From positions 3,782,001 through 3,846,000 of the forward strand of contig CBDFHN010000002.1 in the NCBI GenBank assembly GCA_965247735.1: a DNA stretch of 64,000 nucleotides. Reading direction: 5' to 3'. The number at the start of each line of letters is the position of its first letter. Position 1 is the stretch's first letter. The stretch comes from JAOXRU01 sp965247735. GTDB taxonomy: Bacteria > Bacteroidota > Bacteroidia > Flavobacteriales > Flavobacteriaceae. Below the pieces are notes generated by a model. The model had not been told where the DNA came from, searched no databases, and saw only the letters and a program-made list of their open reading frames with translations. Positions 34,635-44,641 of this stretch are shown here, one piece after another. The translations under genes were made by a program, and so were the position numbers.

Positions 34635-34804
34635 GGAGCTATTTCTCGCTATTCACTATAGTTTATTAAGATGAAAACACCTTAATAAAGCTGCCGTTAC
34701 TATCAAGGCTAAAAAGCATAAAAACTAAAAGTGACAGTTTTTGTGAAGAAATGACGCAACTGATTTATACATTTTACATCTACTAATAAAGCAATAGATA
34801 AAAG

Positions 34805-36037
34805 ATGAGGAAATTAGCAGGAATTATTACCGTAGTATTTGCATTAGTTTTTAGCTCTTGTGCTAAAGATGAAGAATACGAAACTTATACATTGGCAAGT
34901 CCAGAATATTTAAGCTATGCAGAATTAAGAGCATCAATACGTATTATTGATCCTCTACCAATAGTTGAATCTGGGAAAATATATTATAAAGATCATATTA
35001 TATATGTAAATGATGTAGAAAAGGGAATTCATATTATTGATAATAGTGATATTAATAATCCAGTAAGTAAAGCTTTTATAGCAATTATTGGAAATAGAGA
35101 TATGGCAGTAAAAGGCAATCTTTTATATGCGGATAGCTATTCGGATTTGGTTGTTTTTGATGTTTCAGACATTAATGCTATAAAAGAAGTAAATCGCTTA
35201 GAAGATGTAATTCCTTATTATCCCATATTTCCATTTGAAGAAGGACTGGAGTTTGATTATATGGTACAGCAGCCTGCAAATACTTTATTGGCAGGATATA
35301 CTATAACTGAAGAACGCAGAAAAATTGAAGATAGACCAATGTATAAAGATTTTGCATTAGAAAATACGGCGGTAGGAGCTAATGATTCTGGACAAGGGGG
35401 CTCTATGGCACGTTTTAAAATAGTAAAAGACTATTTGTATATTGTAGATAGTCATAGTATTAATGTTTTTGATATAGAAAGTTCAGCAACAGCTACTAAA
35501 GTTAAATCTGTAAGTGCAGGATTTGATATTGAAACAATATTTAATAGAGGAGACTACTTGTTTTTGGGATCCATGTCAGGAATGTATATCTATAATATTA
35601 ATGATGCAGCAACACCAATTTATGTATCAGAATTTCAACATGGAACAGCTTGTGATCCTGTTGTTGTAGATGACAACTATGCTTATGTAACCTTAAGAGG
35701 AGGCAACTCTTGCGGTGCTTTTGATAGTAGCTTGCAAATTGTAGATATTAGAGATATTACTGCTCCAAAATTGGCAAAATCGTATGCAATGGACCATCCG
35801 TATGGATTAGGGGTAAAAGATAATTTTGTTTTTGTGTGCGATGGAGATTCTGGATTGAAGGCATTTGACAAAACAGATGTATTAGATTTAAGGTCACTTT
35901 CTGTATCTGAAAGCACAACTGCATATGATGTTATTCCACTGGAAGACAGGTTGATAATGATCGGAGAAGGTAAGGTTTCTCAATACTACTATACAACAGA
36001 TGGCTTGGATTTGGTTAGCACTTTTTTGATAAAATAA
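34805..36037 (+). CDS. LVIVD-repeat beta-propeller lipoprotein
   Basis: 410 residues. Lipoprotein signal MRKLAGIITVVFALVFSSCAKD (Cys20). Repeats of the LVIVD type follow (GIHIIDNSDINNPV, LVVFDVSDINAI, MYIYNINDAATPIYVSEF, LQIVDIRDITAPKLAKSYAM), building a likely beta-propeller in the periplasm or on the cell surface. No enzyme motif. Similar lipoproteins are common in marine Bacteroidota; role unknown. No linked partner beyond proximity to topA. Confidence 0.88.
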   Translation: MRKLAGIITVVFALVFSSCAKDEEYETYTLASPEYLSYAELRASIRIIDPLPIVESGKIYYKDHIIYVNDVEKGIHIIDNSDINNPVSKAFIAIIGNRDMAVKGNLLYADSYSDLVVFDVSDINAIKEVNRLEDVIPYYPIFPFEEGLEFDYMVQQPANTLLAGYTITEERRKIEDRPMYKDFALENTAVGANDSGQGGSMARFKIVKDYLYIVDSHSINVFDIESSATATKVKSVSAGFDIETIFNRGDYLFLGSMSGMYIYNINDAATPIYVSEFQHGTACDPVVVDDNYAYVTLRGGNSCGAFDSSLQIVDIRDITAPKLAKSYAMDHPYGLGVKDNFVFVCDGDSGLKAFDKTDVLDLRSLSVSESTTAYDVIPLEDRLIMIGEGKVSQYYYTTDGLDLVSTFLIK

Positions 36038-36115
36038 TCGTTAGGATAATCTAATAAAACTAAAGTTATTTAGAGAAATAACAATGTCTTGCAGATGGAA
36101 TAAAAAAAAATACTA

Positions 36116-36123
36116 TACTTTTG
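36116..36123 (+). promoter_or_regulatory. -7 promoter element for topA
   Basis: TACTTTTG matches TAnnTTTG, 21 bp before the topA ATG. A TTG at 36089 is a candidate -33 element, with somewhat long spacing. Confidence 0.55.
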
Positions 36124-36143
36124 TACCTCCAAAAAAATAGTAA

Positions 36144-38651
36144 ATGGCAAAGAATTTAGTAATAGTAGAGTCTCCTGCCAAGGCAAAGACGATTGAGAAA
36201 TTTCTAGGAAAAGATTTTAAAGTAGAGTCCAGTTTTGGGCATATAGCAGATCTTCCCTCCAAAGAGTTAGGTGTTGATGTAGACAATGATTTTAAACCTA
36301 AATACATTGTAGACACTGATAAAAAGGCAGTAGTAAAAAAACTAAAAGATTTAGCAGCTAAAGCAGAAATGGTATGGCTAGCGAGTGATGAAGACCGTGA
36401 AGGAGAGGCTATTGCTTGGCATTTATCAGAAACCTTAAAGTTAGATAAAGAAAAGACTAAGCGTATTGTTTTTAACTCTATTACAAAAAAGGCTATAAGT
36501 CATGCTATTGAGAATCCAAGAGAAATTAATTATGATCTTGTAGATGCACAACAGGCACGTAGAATTTTGGACCGCTTGGTGGGATATCAATTATCACCAG
36601 TATTGTGGAAAAAAATTAAAACAGGCCTTTCGGCAGGAAGAGTACAATCTGTTGCGGTACGTCTTATTGTAGAACGCGAACGCGAAATAGAAGCATTTAA
36701 TACTGAAGCTTCTTTTAAAGTAGCAGCGGAGTTTGTTACTGAAGAAGGTAAGGTTTTTAGTGCAAAACTATCAAAGGCTTTTTCTTCTAAAAAAGCAGCA
36801 GAAGCATTTTTAGAAAAAAATAAAGCAGCAGTTTTTTCTATTGCTAATTTAGATAAAAAACCAGCAAAAAAATCACCTGCAGCACCATTTACAACATCCA
36901 CATTACAGCAAGAAGCGTCTAGAAAGTTATATTTTTCAGTAGGAAAAACAATGACCGTAGCACAACGATTGTATGAAGCAGGTTTAATCACCTATATGAG
37001 AACTGATAGTGTAAGCCTTTCTGGTGAAGCATTAGAAGCCGCTAAAAATGCAATTGTAACTAACTATGGAACGGAATATAGCAAGACCAGAACCTATACT
37101 TCAAAAACAAAAGGAGCACAAGAAGCGCATGAGGCTATTAGGCCTACAGATATGTCTCGCCAATCGGCAACTTTAGAAAGAGACCAAGCACGTTTGTATG
37201 AATTAATTTGGAAACGTACTATAGCTTCGCAAATGAGCGATGCCCAATTAGAACGTACAAATGTAAAAATAGGAACCAGTTCTCATAACGAGCTTTTTAC
37301 GGCCAATGGTGAGGTTATAAAGTTTGATGGTTTTTTAAAAGTATATTTAGAAGGTAATGATGATGAGCAAGAAGAGCAAGAAGGAATGCTTCCTGCAATG
37401 CAAATAAATGGGACGGTTACAAACAATTTTATAACAGCTACCGAACGTTTTTCAAGAGCACCTTATAGATTTACGGAAGCTGCATTGGTAAAAAAATTAG
37501 AAGAATTAGGAATCGGTAGACCGTCTACTTATGCACCAACAATTTCTACTGTTCAAAACAGAGGTTATGTAGAAAAAGGGACTATAGAAGGTGTACCAAG
37601 AGATTATGTACAGTTGGTTTTAAAATCTGATGTGCTTAACGAAGCTAATTTAACAGAAACAGTAGGCGCAGACAAAGGTAAGTTGGTACCAACAGATATA
37701 GGTATGATTGTAAATGATTTCTTGGTGAATCATTTCTCTGCGGTATTAGATTTTAATTTTACTGCCAAAGTAGAAGCTAGTTTTGATGATATTGCTTCTG
37801 GAAATAAGGAGTGGACAGTAATGATGAAAGACTTTTACAATGATTTTAATCCAATTGTAAAAGATGTAGAAGAAAATGCAGAACGCGAAAGTGGAGAACG
37901 TATTTTAGGAAAAGATCCAGAATCAGGAAGAACAGTATTAGTCCGTTTAGGAAGATTTGGAGCCATGGTTCAGATTGGTACTTCAGAAGATGAGCAAGAA
38001 TTACGCTTTGCAAGTTTACTACCAACACAATCTATAGGTAGTATTACTTTTGAAGAAGCAATGGAACTGTTTACCTTACCAAGAAAACTAGGGGAATATA
38101 AAGGAGAAGAAGTAGAAGCAAATGTTGGTCGTTTTGGCCCTTATATAAAGTTAGGGAAAAAATTTATTTCTTTAGATAAAGGAGAAAGTGCTTTTGATGT
38201 TAATTTAGAAAGAGCTTTAGAATTAATAACACAGCGAGAAGTAGCTGATGCTCCTATTGCTGCATATGAAGGGTTGGATGTTACCAAAGGTGTAGGTCGT
38301 TTTGGACCATTTATAAAATGGAATGGAATGTTTATCAATGTCAATAAAAAATATGACTATGATAATTTAACCGATATAGATATTCAGAACCTTATTGAGG
38401 ATAAGAAACAAAAAGAAATTGATAAATTAATCCATGATTGGCCAGAAGAAGGTATTCGTATCGAAAAGGCAAGATGGGGAAGACATAATGTTATCAAAGG
38501 CAAGCAAAAGGTAGAACTAGCAAAAACGGTAGATGTTTCTAAAATAGATTTAAAAGAAGCCATTGCTATCCTAGAAAAAAATGCACCTAAAAAGAAAGCA
38601 AAAGCTAAGCCCAAAGCAAAAACTAAAGCCAAGCCAAAAACAAAAAAATAA
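36144..38651 (+). CDS. topA: DNA topoisomerase I
   Basis: 835 residues. It relaxes negative supercoils by cutting one strand through a 5'-phosphotyrosine. An N-terminal TOPRIM domain (NLVIVESPAKAKTIEKFLG, DEDREGEAIAWHL) is followed by the type IA core with QARRILDRLVGY, the active-site Tyr284 in LITYMRTDS, and GIGRPSTYAPTI. C-terminal topoisomerase repeats (GRFGPYIKLGKKF, GRFGPFIKWNG) replace zinc fingers, and the tail is Lys-rich. It overlaps the next gene by one base (TAATG). Confidence 0.98.
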   Translation: MAKNLVIVESPAKAKTIEKFLGKDFKVESSFGHIADLPSKELGVDVDNDFKPKYIVDTDKKAVVKKLKDLAAKAEMVWLASDEDREGEAIAWHLSETLKLDKEKTKRIVFNSITKKAISHAIENPREINYDLVDAQQARRILDRLVGYQLSPVLWKKIKTGLSAGRVQSVAVRLIVEREREIEAFNTEASFKVAAEFVTEEGKVFSAKLSKAFSSKKAAEAFLEKNKAAVFSIANLDKKPAKKSPAAPFTTSTLQQEASRKLYFSVGKTMTVAQRLYEAGLITYMRTDSVSLSGEALEAAKNAIVTNYGTEYSKTRTYTSKTKGAQEAHEAIRPTDMSRQSATLERDQARLYELIWKRTIASQMSDAQLERTNVKIGTSSHNELFTANGEVIKFDGFLKVYLEGNDDEQEEQEGMLPAMQINGTVTNNFITATERFSRAPYRFTEAALVKKLEELGIGRPSTYAPTISTVQNRGYVEKGTIEGVPRDYVQLVLKSDVLNEANLTETVGADKGKLVPTDIGMIVNDFLVNHFSAVLDFNFTAKVEASFDDIASGNKEWTVMMKDFYNDFNPIVKDVEENAERESGERILGKDPESGRTVLVRLGRFGAMVQIGTSEDEQELRFASLLPTQSIGSITFEEAMELFTLPRKLGEYKGEEVEANVGRFGPYIKLGKKFISLDKGESAFDVNLERALELITQREVADAPIAAYEGLDVTKGVGRFGPFIKWNGMFINVNKKYDYDNLTDIDIQNLIEDKKQKEIDKLIHDWPEEGIRIEKARWGRHNVIKGKQKVELAKTVDVSKIDLKEAIAILEKNAPKKKAKAKPKAKTKAKPKTKK

Positions 38652-39811
38652 TGGGTTTTGATTTTTTGGCTCCAGTAGCCGATATTGTTCTTGCATATAA
38701 TGAGTTATTGCCAGCGCAAGCATTAGGGAGAACAATAAAAGTACATACCAAAAAAAATGGAATCCCTTCTTTAGAAGGCGTTCAAATTGCAATTATTGGT
38801 GTACATGAATCTCGAAACGCATTTTACAAAAAAAAAGAAACAATAGATATTACTACTATTCGAAAAGAACTCTATAAGTTATCTATAGGGAACTGGAATA
38901 GTAGTATTATTGATTTGGGCGATGTTATTGTAGGTGATACCGTAAAGGACACTTATTTTGTAATTACAGAAATGATTGCTGTATTGCTAAAAGAAAACAT
39001 CGTTCCTATAGTACTTGGTGCTAGCCAAGATATTACCTATCCAATATATAGAGGTTTTGACAATTGCGGAAAAATGGTAAATGTTGCTGCAATAGATAGT
39101 AGATTTGATTTTGGTGCAGATGACGAATTGGTATCTTCTCATTCTTATATGAGTAAAATTATTGCCGATGTACCTACCAATTTGTTTAATTTTTCGAATA
39201 TTGGCTACCAAAGTTATTTTAATAGTCAAGAAGAGATAGACCTTATGGATAAACTTTTCTTTGACGCCTTTAGGCTAGGAGAAATTGCAAACAATCTTAA
39301 ACTTGCAGAACCAGTACTTAGAGATGCGGATATTGTAAGTTTGGATCTTAGAGCTGTAAAAGCAAGTGCTGTGGGGTTTCCAGATAGTTTTTCTCCTAAT
39401 GGTTTTGATGGTAGAGAAATTTGCACTTTGGCAAGATATGCAGGCATTAGTGATCGGGTATCTGTTTTTGGGATTTTTGAAAGCGAAAACAATAATCAAT
39501 CCGCACAGCTTATAGCACAAATAGCATGGTATTTTATAGAAGGTTATAATTTTAGAGCCAATGAATATCCTTTTTTAGATAAAGAAGCATTAGTAAAATA
39601 TATTGTTCCTATTGATCAAGAGGAAGATATGTGTTTTTTTAAGAGTAATACTACACAACGTTGGTGGATAGAAGTGCCAACTATTTTAAGTTTATATAAT
39701 AAATCCAAATCAGCAGCGTTATTACCTTGCAGCCATCAGGATTATTTGGACGCATGTAACCAGAACATTCCTGAGCGTTGGCTTAAAGCTTATAAAAAAA
39801 GCTTAAGTTAA
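38651..39811 (+). CDS. Arginase/agmatinase-fold protein lacking metal ligands
   Basis: 386 residues. The fold follows the ureohydrolase family (VPIVLGASQDITYPIY, AAIDSRFDFG, VSLDLRAVKASAVGFPDS, GREICTLARYAG). All three manganese-binding motifs are altered. GGDHS is GASQD (123-127, His to Gln), DAHxD is DSRFD (149-153, His to Arg), and SxDxDxxDP is SLDLRAVKA (230-238, Asp to Arg). It is therefore unlikely to hydrolyse arginine, agmatine or formimidoylglutamate, although databases may name it formimidoylglutamase. It is co-transcribed with topA and lies before gldK; a structural or binding role is inferred. Confidence 0.85.
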   Translation: MGFDFLAPVADIVLAYNELLPAQALGRTIKVHTKKNGIPSLEGVQIAIIGVHESRNAFYKKKETIDITTIRKELYKLSIGNWNSSIIDLGDVIVGDTVKDTYFVITEMIAVLLKENIVPIVLGASQDITYPIYRGFDNCGKMVNVAAIDSRFDFGADDELVSSHSYMSKIIADVPTNLFNFSNIGYQSYFNSQEEIDLMDKLFFDAFRLGEIANNLKLAEPVLRDADIVSLDLRAVKASAVGFPDSFSPNGFDGREICTLARYAGISDRVSVFGIFESENNNQSAQLIAQIAWYFIEGYNFRANEYPFLDKEALVKYIVPIDQEEDMCFFKSNTTQRWWIEVPTILSLYNKSKSAALLPCSHQDYLDACNQNIPERWLKAYKKSLS

Positions 39812-39955
39812 TCATTAACTATTGAACTTAAAAATTAATTTTTAGAAGATTTACAAGCGTTTATACAATATTCACAACATTTAGTTGTTATAAGATTGTA
39901 TTTAGAACTAAGTTTGACACGCTAATAATCTTTAATTGAAATTTGACCTAAAAAT

Positions 39956-41332
39956 ATGAAAAAGCTATTGTTATTTTCCTTAGCATCTGTAATGCTATTA
40001 TCTAGTTGTGGAAAAGGTTCCAACGACAAAGGAGAGCTTGTTGGAACGCGTGGAAAAAAATGGCATCCTGAGAAGCCATTCGGTATGACCTTAATTCCTG
40101 GAGGCGCCTTTACTATGGGTAAATCTGAAGAAGATAAGGCACAAATGCTTAATGCCCCGACAAAAACAGTAACCGTTCGTTCGTTTTATATGGATGAAAC
40201 AGAAATTACAAACAAAGAATATCGTGAGTTTGTAGCATGGGTTCAAGATTCTATTATTAGAACTAAATTAGCAATCCTTGCCGACGAATTAGGGATGACT
40301 CCTGAAGATGAAGGTATTGGTGAGTATGCATTTAAAGATGCAGATACTGCTAACCTTTCTGTATACGATAAGTATATGTTAGATAACTATGTTGGTGGAG
40401 AAACTGGTTATGAAGGAAGAGCATTAAACAAAGATATAGATGTTGTTTATGATACTTCAGAATATCCTGATGAGTATTATGCAGAAATCATGATTGACTC
40501 TATCTATATTCCAAAAGAAGAATCTTATAATGGACAACAAACCGTTGATGTTGAAAAATTAAAATTCAAATACAACTGGTTAGATATGGAAGCTGCTGCT
40601 AAATCAAAAAAAGGAAGCAGAAAAGATTTCATCAGAACAGAAGAAACAAAAATTTATCCAGATACTACGGTATGGATTAAAGATTTTGCATATTCGTATA
40701 ACGAGCCTATGCATAACGATTATTTCTGGCATGATGCCTATAGTGATTATCCAGTAGTTGGTATCTCTTGGCAACAAGCAAAAGCATTTTGTAATTGGAG
40801 AACAAAAAAGAAAAATGATTACCAAAAAGAAGCTGGTAAACTTAATGTAAACAGATTCAGATTGCCTACAGAAGCAGAATGGGAATATGCTGCTAGAGGT
40901 GGAATCGAAGGAGGTACTTACCCTTGGGGAGGTCCTTATATAATGGGAGATAGAGGTTGTTTTTTAGCAAACTTTAAACCACAGCGTGGAGACTACGCAG
41001 CGGATCAGGCTTTATATACTGTTGAAGCTAAATCTTACGAACCAAATGACTTTAACCTATATAACATGGCAGGGAATGTGTCTGAATGGACAAATTCTTC
41101 TTATGATCCAGGAGCATACGAGTATGTTTCTACTATGAACCCTAATACTTATGACGATAGCAATAAAAGAAAAGTTATTCGTGGTGGTTCTTGGAAAGAT
41201 GTTGCTTATTTCCTACAAGTAAGTACCAGAGATTATGAGTACACAGATTCAGCAAGAAGTTATATTGGATTTAGAACAGTACAAGACTATATGGGAACGG
41301 AATCTACTCCTGACAAAAATTCACGTCGTTAG
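39956..41332 (+). CDS. gldK: T9SS/gliding lipoprotein GldK
   Basis: 458 residues. Lipoprotein signal MKKLLLFSLASVMLLSSCGK (Cys18). The body is a formylglycine-generating-enzyme (SUMF1)-like domain: MTLIPGGAFTMG, DETEITNKEYREFV, FRLPTEAEWEYAARGG, NMAGNVSEWTNSSYD, VIRGGSWKD. GldK forms a periplasmic ring with GldN attached to the outer-membrane side of the type IX secretion system; it is structural, not catalytic. First of gldKLMN. Confidence 0.97.
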   Translation: MKKLLLFSLASVMLLSSCGKGSNDKGELVGTRGKKWHPEKPFGMTLIPGGAFTMGKSEEDKAQMLNAPTKTVTVRSFYMDETEITNKEYREFVAWVQDSIIRTKLAILADELGMTPEDEGIGEYAFKDADTANLSVYDKYMLDNYVGGETGYEGRALNKDIDVVYDTSEYPDEYYAEIMIDSIYIPKEESYNGQQTVDVEKLKFKYNWLDMEAAAKSKKGSRKDFIRTEETKIYPDTTVWIKDFAYSYNEPMHNDYFWHDAYSDYPVVGISWQQAKAFCNWRTKKKNDYQKEAGKLNVNRFRLPTEAEWEYAARGGIEGGTYPWGGPYIMGDRGCFLANFKPQRGDYAADQALYTVEAKSYEPNDFNLYNMAGNVSEWTNSSYDPGAYEYVSTMNPNTYDDSNKRKVIRGGSWKDVAYFLQVSTRDYEYTDSARSYIGFRTVQDYMGTESTPDKNSRR

Positions 41333-41407
41333 TAGTAAAAGTCATTGTAAAAATTAGAACCAAATACTTATTTATATTTACTTAACTTAAAATTAAAACA
41401 AGAAATT

Positions 41408-42052
41408 ATGGCACAATCAAAATCTACAAAAAAATTATTTAATATGGCCTATGGGCTAGGTGCATCCGTTGTAATTATCGGAGCATTATTTAAAATCTTA
41501 CACTGGGAATTTGGACCACTTACCGGAGGTCTATTATTAGCAGTTGGTCTTATTACAGAAGCATTAATTTTTGCCATTAGTGCCTTTGAACCTCTTGATG
41601 ATGAATTAGATTGGAGTCTTGTTTATCCTGAATTAGCAGGCGGACAAGGAAGTCCTAAAGCATTAAAAGAGGATACAGATGCTGAAGGTGGTTTGTCTAA
41701 AAAATTAGATAATTTACTTAAAGACGCTAAAATTGATGCAGAATTAATGGAAAGCTTAGGAACAAGTATCAGAAGTTTTGAAGGAGCAGCTAAAGAAATG
41801 GTACCTACTACCGAAGCAATGGGCTCTACTAAAAAATATTCTGAAGAAATGTCTTTAGCGGCAGCTCAAATGGAATCATTAAACAGCTTATATAAAGTAC
41901 AATTAGAAAGTGCAAACCGTCAAGCAAATATTAACGAAGAGGTAACTCAAAATGCAGGTATGTTAAAAGACCAAATGGCATCTTTAGCAACCAACCTTTC
42001 TTCTTTAAATGGTGTTTATGGTGGGATGTTATCTGCAATGGCAAAAAACTAA
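41408..42052 (+). CDS. gldL: T9SS/gliding motor membrane protein GldL
   Basis: 214 residues with two N-terminal membrane helices (NMAYGLGASVVIIGALFKIL, GPLTGGLLLAVGLITEALIF), an intervening Glu/His-containing segment and a long cytoplasmic helix-rich tail. GldL with GldM forms the proton-driven inner-membrane motor of T9SS and gliding. Confidence 0.97.
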   Translation: MAQSKSTKKLFNMAYGLGASVVIIGALFKILHWEFGPLTGGLLLAVGLITEALIFAISAFEPLDDELDWSLVYPELAGGQGSPKALKEDTDAEGGLSKKLDNLLKDAKIDAELMESLGTSIRSFEGAAKEMVPTTEAMGSTKKYSEEMSLAAAQMESLNSLYKVQLESANRQANINEEVTQNAGMLKDQMASLATNLSSLNGVYGGMLSAMAKN

Positions 42053-42091
42053 TTTTTTAACTTATTTATTAACCTAAAAAATTAGAAAAAC

Positions 42092-43657
42092 ATGGCAGGA
42101 GCAAAAGAATCCCCACGGCAAAAAATGATAGGTTTAATGTATTTAGTATTCATATGTATGCTAGCATTAAACATGAGTAAAGAAGTGTTATCAGCTTTCG
42201 GTTTAATTAACGAAAAGTTAGAAGCTTCAAATATTAAAACTACCGAAGGTAACCTCGCGTTCTTTGGTGGATTAGAAGTAAAAGCTGGAGAAAGTCCTGA
42301 GAAATACGGTGAACTTTTCAATAAAGCTAAAAAAATTAAGGGATTGTCAGATGAGTATTATAACTATCTGCAAGGTCTTAAAGATGGAATGACAAATGGT
42401 CTTGATGATAAACAAGATTATGAAGTTATGGACAAAGCAGATTTCCTTAACGATTTATTCTTCAGTGGAGAAGGATATTCACCAGAAGGGCAAGAATTTG
42501 TTGATAAAATCAATAACTATAGAACAGAAGTTGCTGCGCTATTAGGAGAAGATTTTAAAGATGTTTCAGCTGCTTTACAACCACGTTTCAATACTGGAGA
42601 CGAGAATGGTGATGCTGAAAACAGAAAAGGAGTTAAAATTGACTGGTTATCTTACCAGTACAAAGGATTTCCTTTAGTTGCATCATTGACTAAAATAACA
42701 AATATGCAGTCAGATATTAAAGCTACAGAACAAGAAGCTTTATCTGCAATGTTACAAGGTCAAATGGCTAATGATATTTCTATGACAAACTACACAACCT
42801 TATTAGAGCAAGAGAAATCTGCGTTCTACCAAGGAGAGCAGTTTTCAGGATCTATTGTATTAGGTAGAAAAGATGCTTCTACAAAACCTTCTAGAGTAGA
42901 ATTAACTTTAGATGGTAGAAAATTAGTAGCTGATAGAGATTTTGTAATTGAAGATGGTAAAGTAAGACTTACCATTAGCGCTGGTAGTGCTGGAGATCAC
43001 AAAATTGAAGGTAACTTAGTATATGCACAAGATGGAGAGGAATTAGAAGTTCCTGTATCTTCTTCTTTTGCTACAATTACAAAGCCAAATGCAGCGGTAA
43101 TTTCTGCTGATAAAATGAATGTTGTATATCGTGGAGTTGCAAACCCTATTACGGTTTCTATTCCTGGTATCCCTGATAATAAAGTATCAGCTTCTGCAAC
43201 AGGTCTTTCTAAAAGATCTGGTAGTAAGTATGTAATGAAGCCTCAAGGTGGAAGAACAGTAAAAATTACAGCAAGAGGTACTTTGCCTGATGGACAAGCA
43301 ATAGCTACAACATCAGAATTTAGAATTAAAGATATTCCAAGACCATCTGGAACTGTAAGAGGAGAAACTTCTGCAAAGATGTCTAAGAATAACTTACAAA
43401 TCTCTACTATTAGTGCAATGTTAGAAGACTTTGATTTTGATTTGAATTTAGCAGTAGGCGGATTTAAATTTAAAGTTCCTGGTCAACCAACAGTAAGAGT
43501 TAGAGGAAACAAATTGAACGCACAAGCAAAATCAGCTTTAAAAAGAGCCAAAAGAGGCGAGGCTGTACAAATATTTGATATTGAAGCATATATTACTAAC
43601 AACAGAACATACAAACTTAAAAAAGTATCTCCTGTAGTAGTTGAGCTTACAAACTAA
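42092..43657 (+). CDS. gldM: T9SS/gliding motor protein GldM
   Basis: 521 residues: one N-terminal membrane helix (MIGLMYLVFICMLALNMSKE) and a long periplasmic part of successive beta domains (GSIVLGRKDASTKPSRVELT, VVYRGVANPITVSIPGIPDN, GFKFKVPGQPTVRVRGNKL) that spans to the GldK/GldN ring. It sits 39 bp after gldL and 6-15 bp before gldN. Confidence 0.97.
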   Translation: MAGAKESPRQKMIGLMYLVFICMLALNMSKEVLSAFGLINEKLEASNIKTTEGNLAFFGGLEVKAGESPEKYGELFNKAKKIKGLSDEYYNYLQGLKDGMTNGLDDKQDYEVMDKADFLNDLFFSGEGYSPEGQEFVDKINNYRTEVAALLGEDFKDVSAALQPRFNTGDENGDAENRKGVKIDWLSYQYKGFPLVASLTKITNMQSDIKATEQEALSAMLQGQMANDISMTNYTTLLEQEKSAFYQGEQFSGSIVLGRKDASTKPSRVELTLDGRKLVADRDFVIEDGKVRLTISAGSAGDHKIEGNLVYAQDGEELEVPVSSSFATITKPNAAVISADKMNVVYRGVANPITVSIPGIPDNKVSASATGLSKRSGSKYVMKPQGGRTVKITARGTLPDGQAIATTSEFRIKDIPRPSGTVRGETSAKMSKNNLQISTISAMLEDFDFDLNLAVGGFKFKVPGQPTVRVRGNKLNAQAKSALKRAKRGEAVQIFDIEAYITNNRTYKLKKVSPVVVELTN

Positions 43658-43672
43658 TAAAAATTGAGTTTT

Positions 43673-44563
43673 ATGAATTGGAAAAGCTTTTTATTAACCG
43701 CAGTAGTTGCAGCAATGCCGATTTCGATGGTGGCACAAGCAAATATATTAAATGCAAAAAAGCCAGAAGAAATAGGAGTAAAAACAGATGCACAATTAGC
43801 TGCTGATAATGATGCTCCATTACCATATGGATATGTTGATGACAGAGACATGCTCTGGTCTAAGACTGTTTGGGAAATCGTTGATTTAGATGAACGTGTT
43901 AACTTCCCTTTTTATTATCCTATTGATACTGTAGATATTGGTCCTAATAGAAGATCATTATACGATGTATTGATGAAGAATATAAAAAATGGTAATCTTA
44001 CAGACATCTATGTAGATTCTTATTTTACTGAAAAACGTAAAATGGAAGATTTATCTGCAACCTTAAAAAAGTCAGATACCTTAGATGCTGGTTACGAACA
44101 GTTAAATGCTGGAGAACAAGTTTCTCTTGAGTATATAAATGTAAGAGAGCTTTCAGCTGCTGATATTGAGCAGTGGAGAATAAAAGGAATCTGGTATTTT
44201 GACAAACGATTGGGTGAGTTAAAATACAGACTGTTAGGAATAGCACCTGTAGCGCCAGATGTTAACTTTATTGATTCTGAAGAAACAGATTTAGTAGAAT
44301 TGTTTTGGGTATGGTTTCCAAGTGCCAGACTGATTTTGCATGATGCAAAAGTGTTTAACCCTAGGAATACCGCACAACCCATCTCATTTGATAATTTGTT
44401 AAATGCAAGACGTTTTAATGCTGTTATTTACAAAGAGGATAATGTCCATGGAGATCGTGAAGTAAAAGAGTATATTTCTGAAAATTCATTGTTTCAGTTG
44501 CTAGAAGCGCAACGTATCAAAGAACAAATTAGAAATAGAGAGCAAGATATGTGGAGTTACTAA
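43673..44563 (+). CDS. gldN: T9SS/gliding protein GldN
   Basis: 296 residues from the ATG at 43673 (a TTG at 43664 would add three residues). Signal peptide MNWKSFLLTAVVAAMPISMVAQA, then a conserved GldN/PorN body (DDRDMLWSKTVWEIVDLDER, NFPFYYPIDT, RRSLYDVLMKNIKNG, GIWYFDKRLGELKYRLLGIA). Periplasmic partner of GldK. Followed by a strong terminator. Confidence 0.96.
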   Translation: MNWKSFLLTAVVAAMPISMVAQANILNAKKPEEIGVKTDAQLAADNDAPLPYGYVDDRDMLWSKTVWEIVDLDERVNFPFYYPIDTVDIGPNRRSLYDVLMKNIKNGNLTDIYVDSYFTEKRKMEDLSATLKKSDTLDAGYEQLNAGEQVSLEYINVRELSAADIEQWRIKGIWYFDKRLGELKYRLLGIAPVAPDVNFIDSEETDLVELFWVWFPSARLILHDAKVFNPRNTAQPISFDNLLNARRFNAVIYKEDNVHGDREVKEYISENSLFQLLEAQRIKEQIRNREQDMWSY

Positions 44564-44600
44564 ATTCCATATTGAAATTCCAATTCAGAATAAAATAGAA

Positions 44601-44636
44601 AAACGCTCACCATATTGGTGAGCGTTTTTTATTTTT
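44601..44636 (+). terminator. Intrinsic terminator of gldKLMN
   Basis: Perfect 11-bp arms AACGCTCACCA / TGGTGAGCGTT with a 3-base loop and TTTTTTATTTTT. It ends only a few bases before the ATG of the next gene. Confidence 0.9.
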
Positions 44637-44641
44637 GCCAT

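Noticed and set aside
44615..44641. TTG-start extension of the FAD oxidoreductase
   Set aside because: It lies inside the gldN terminator hairpin; the Rossmann motif begins right after the ATG at 44642.
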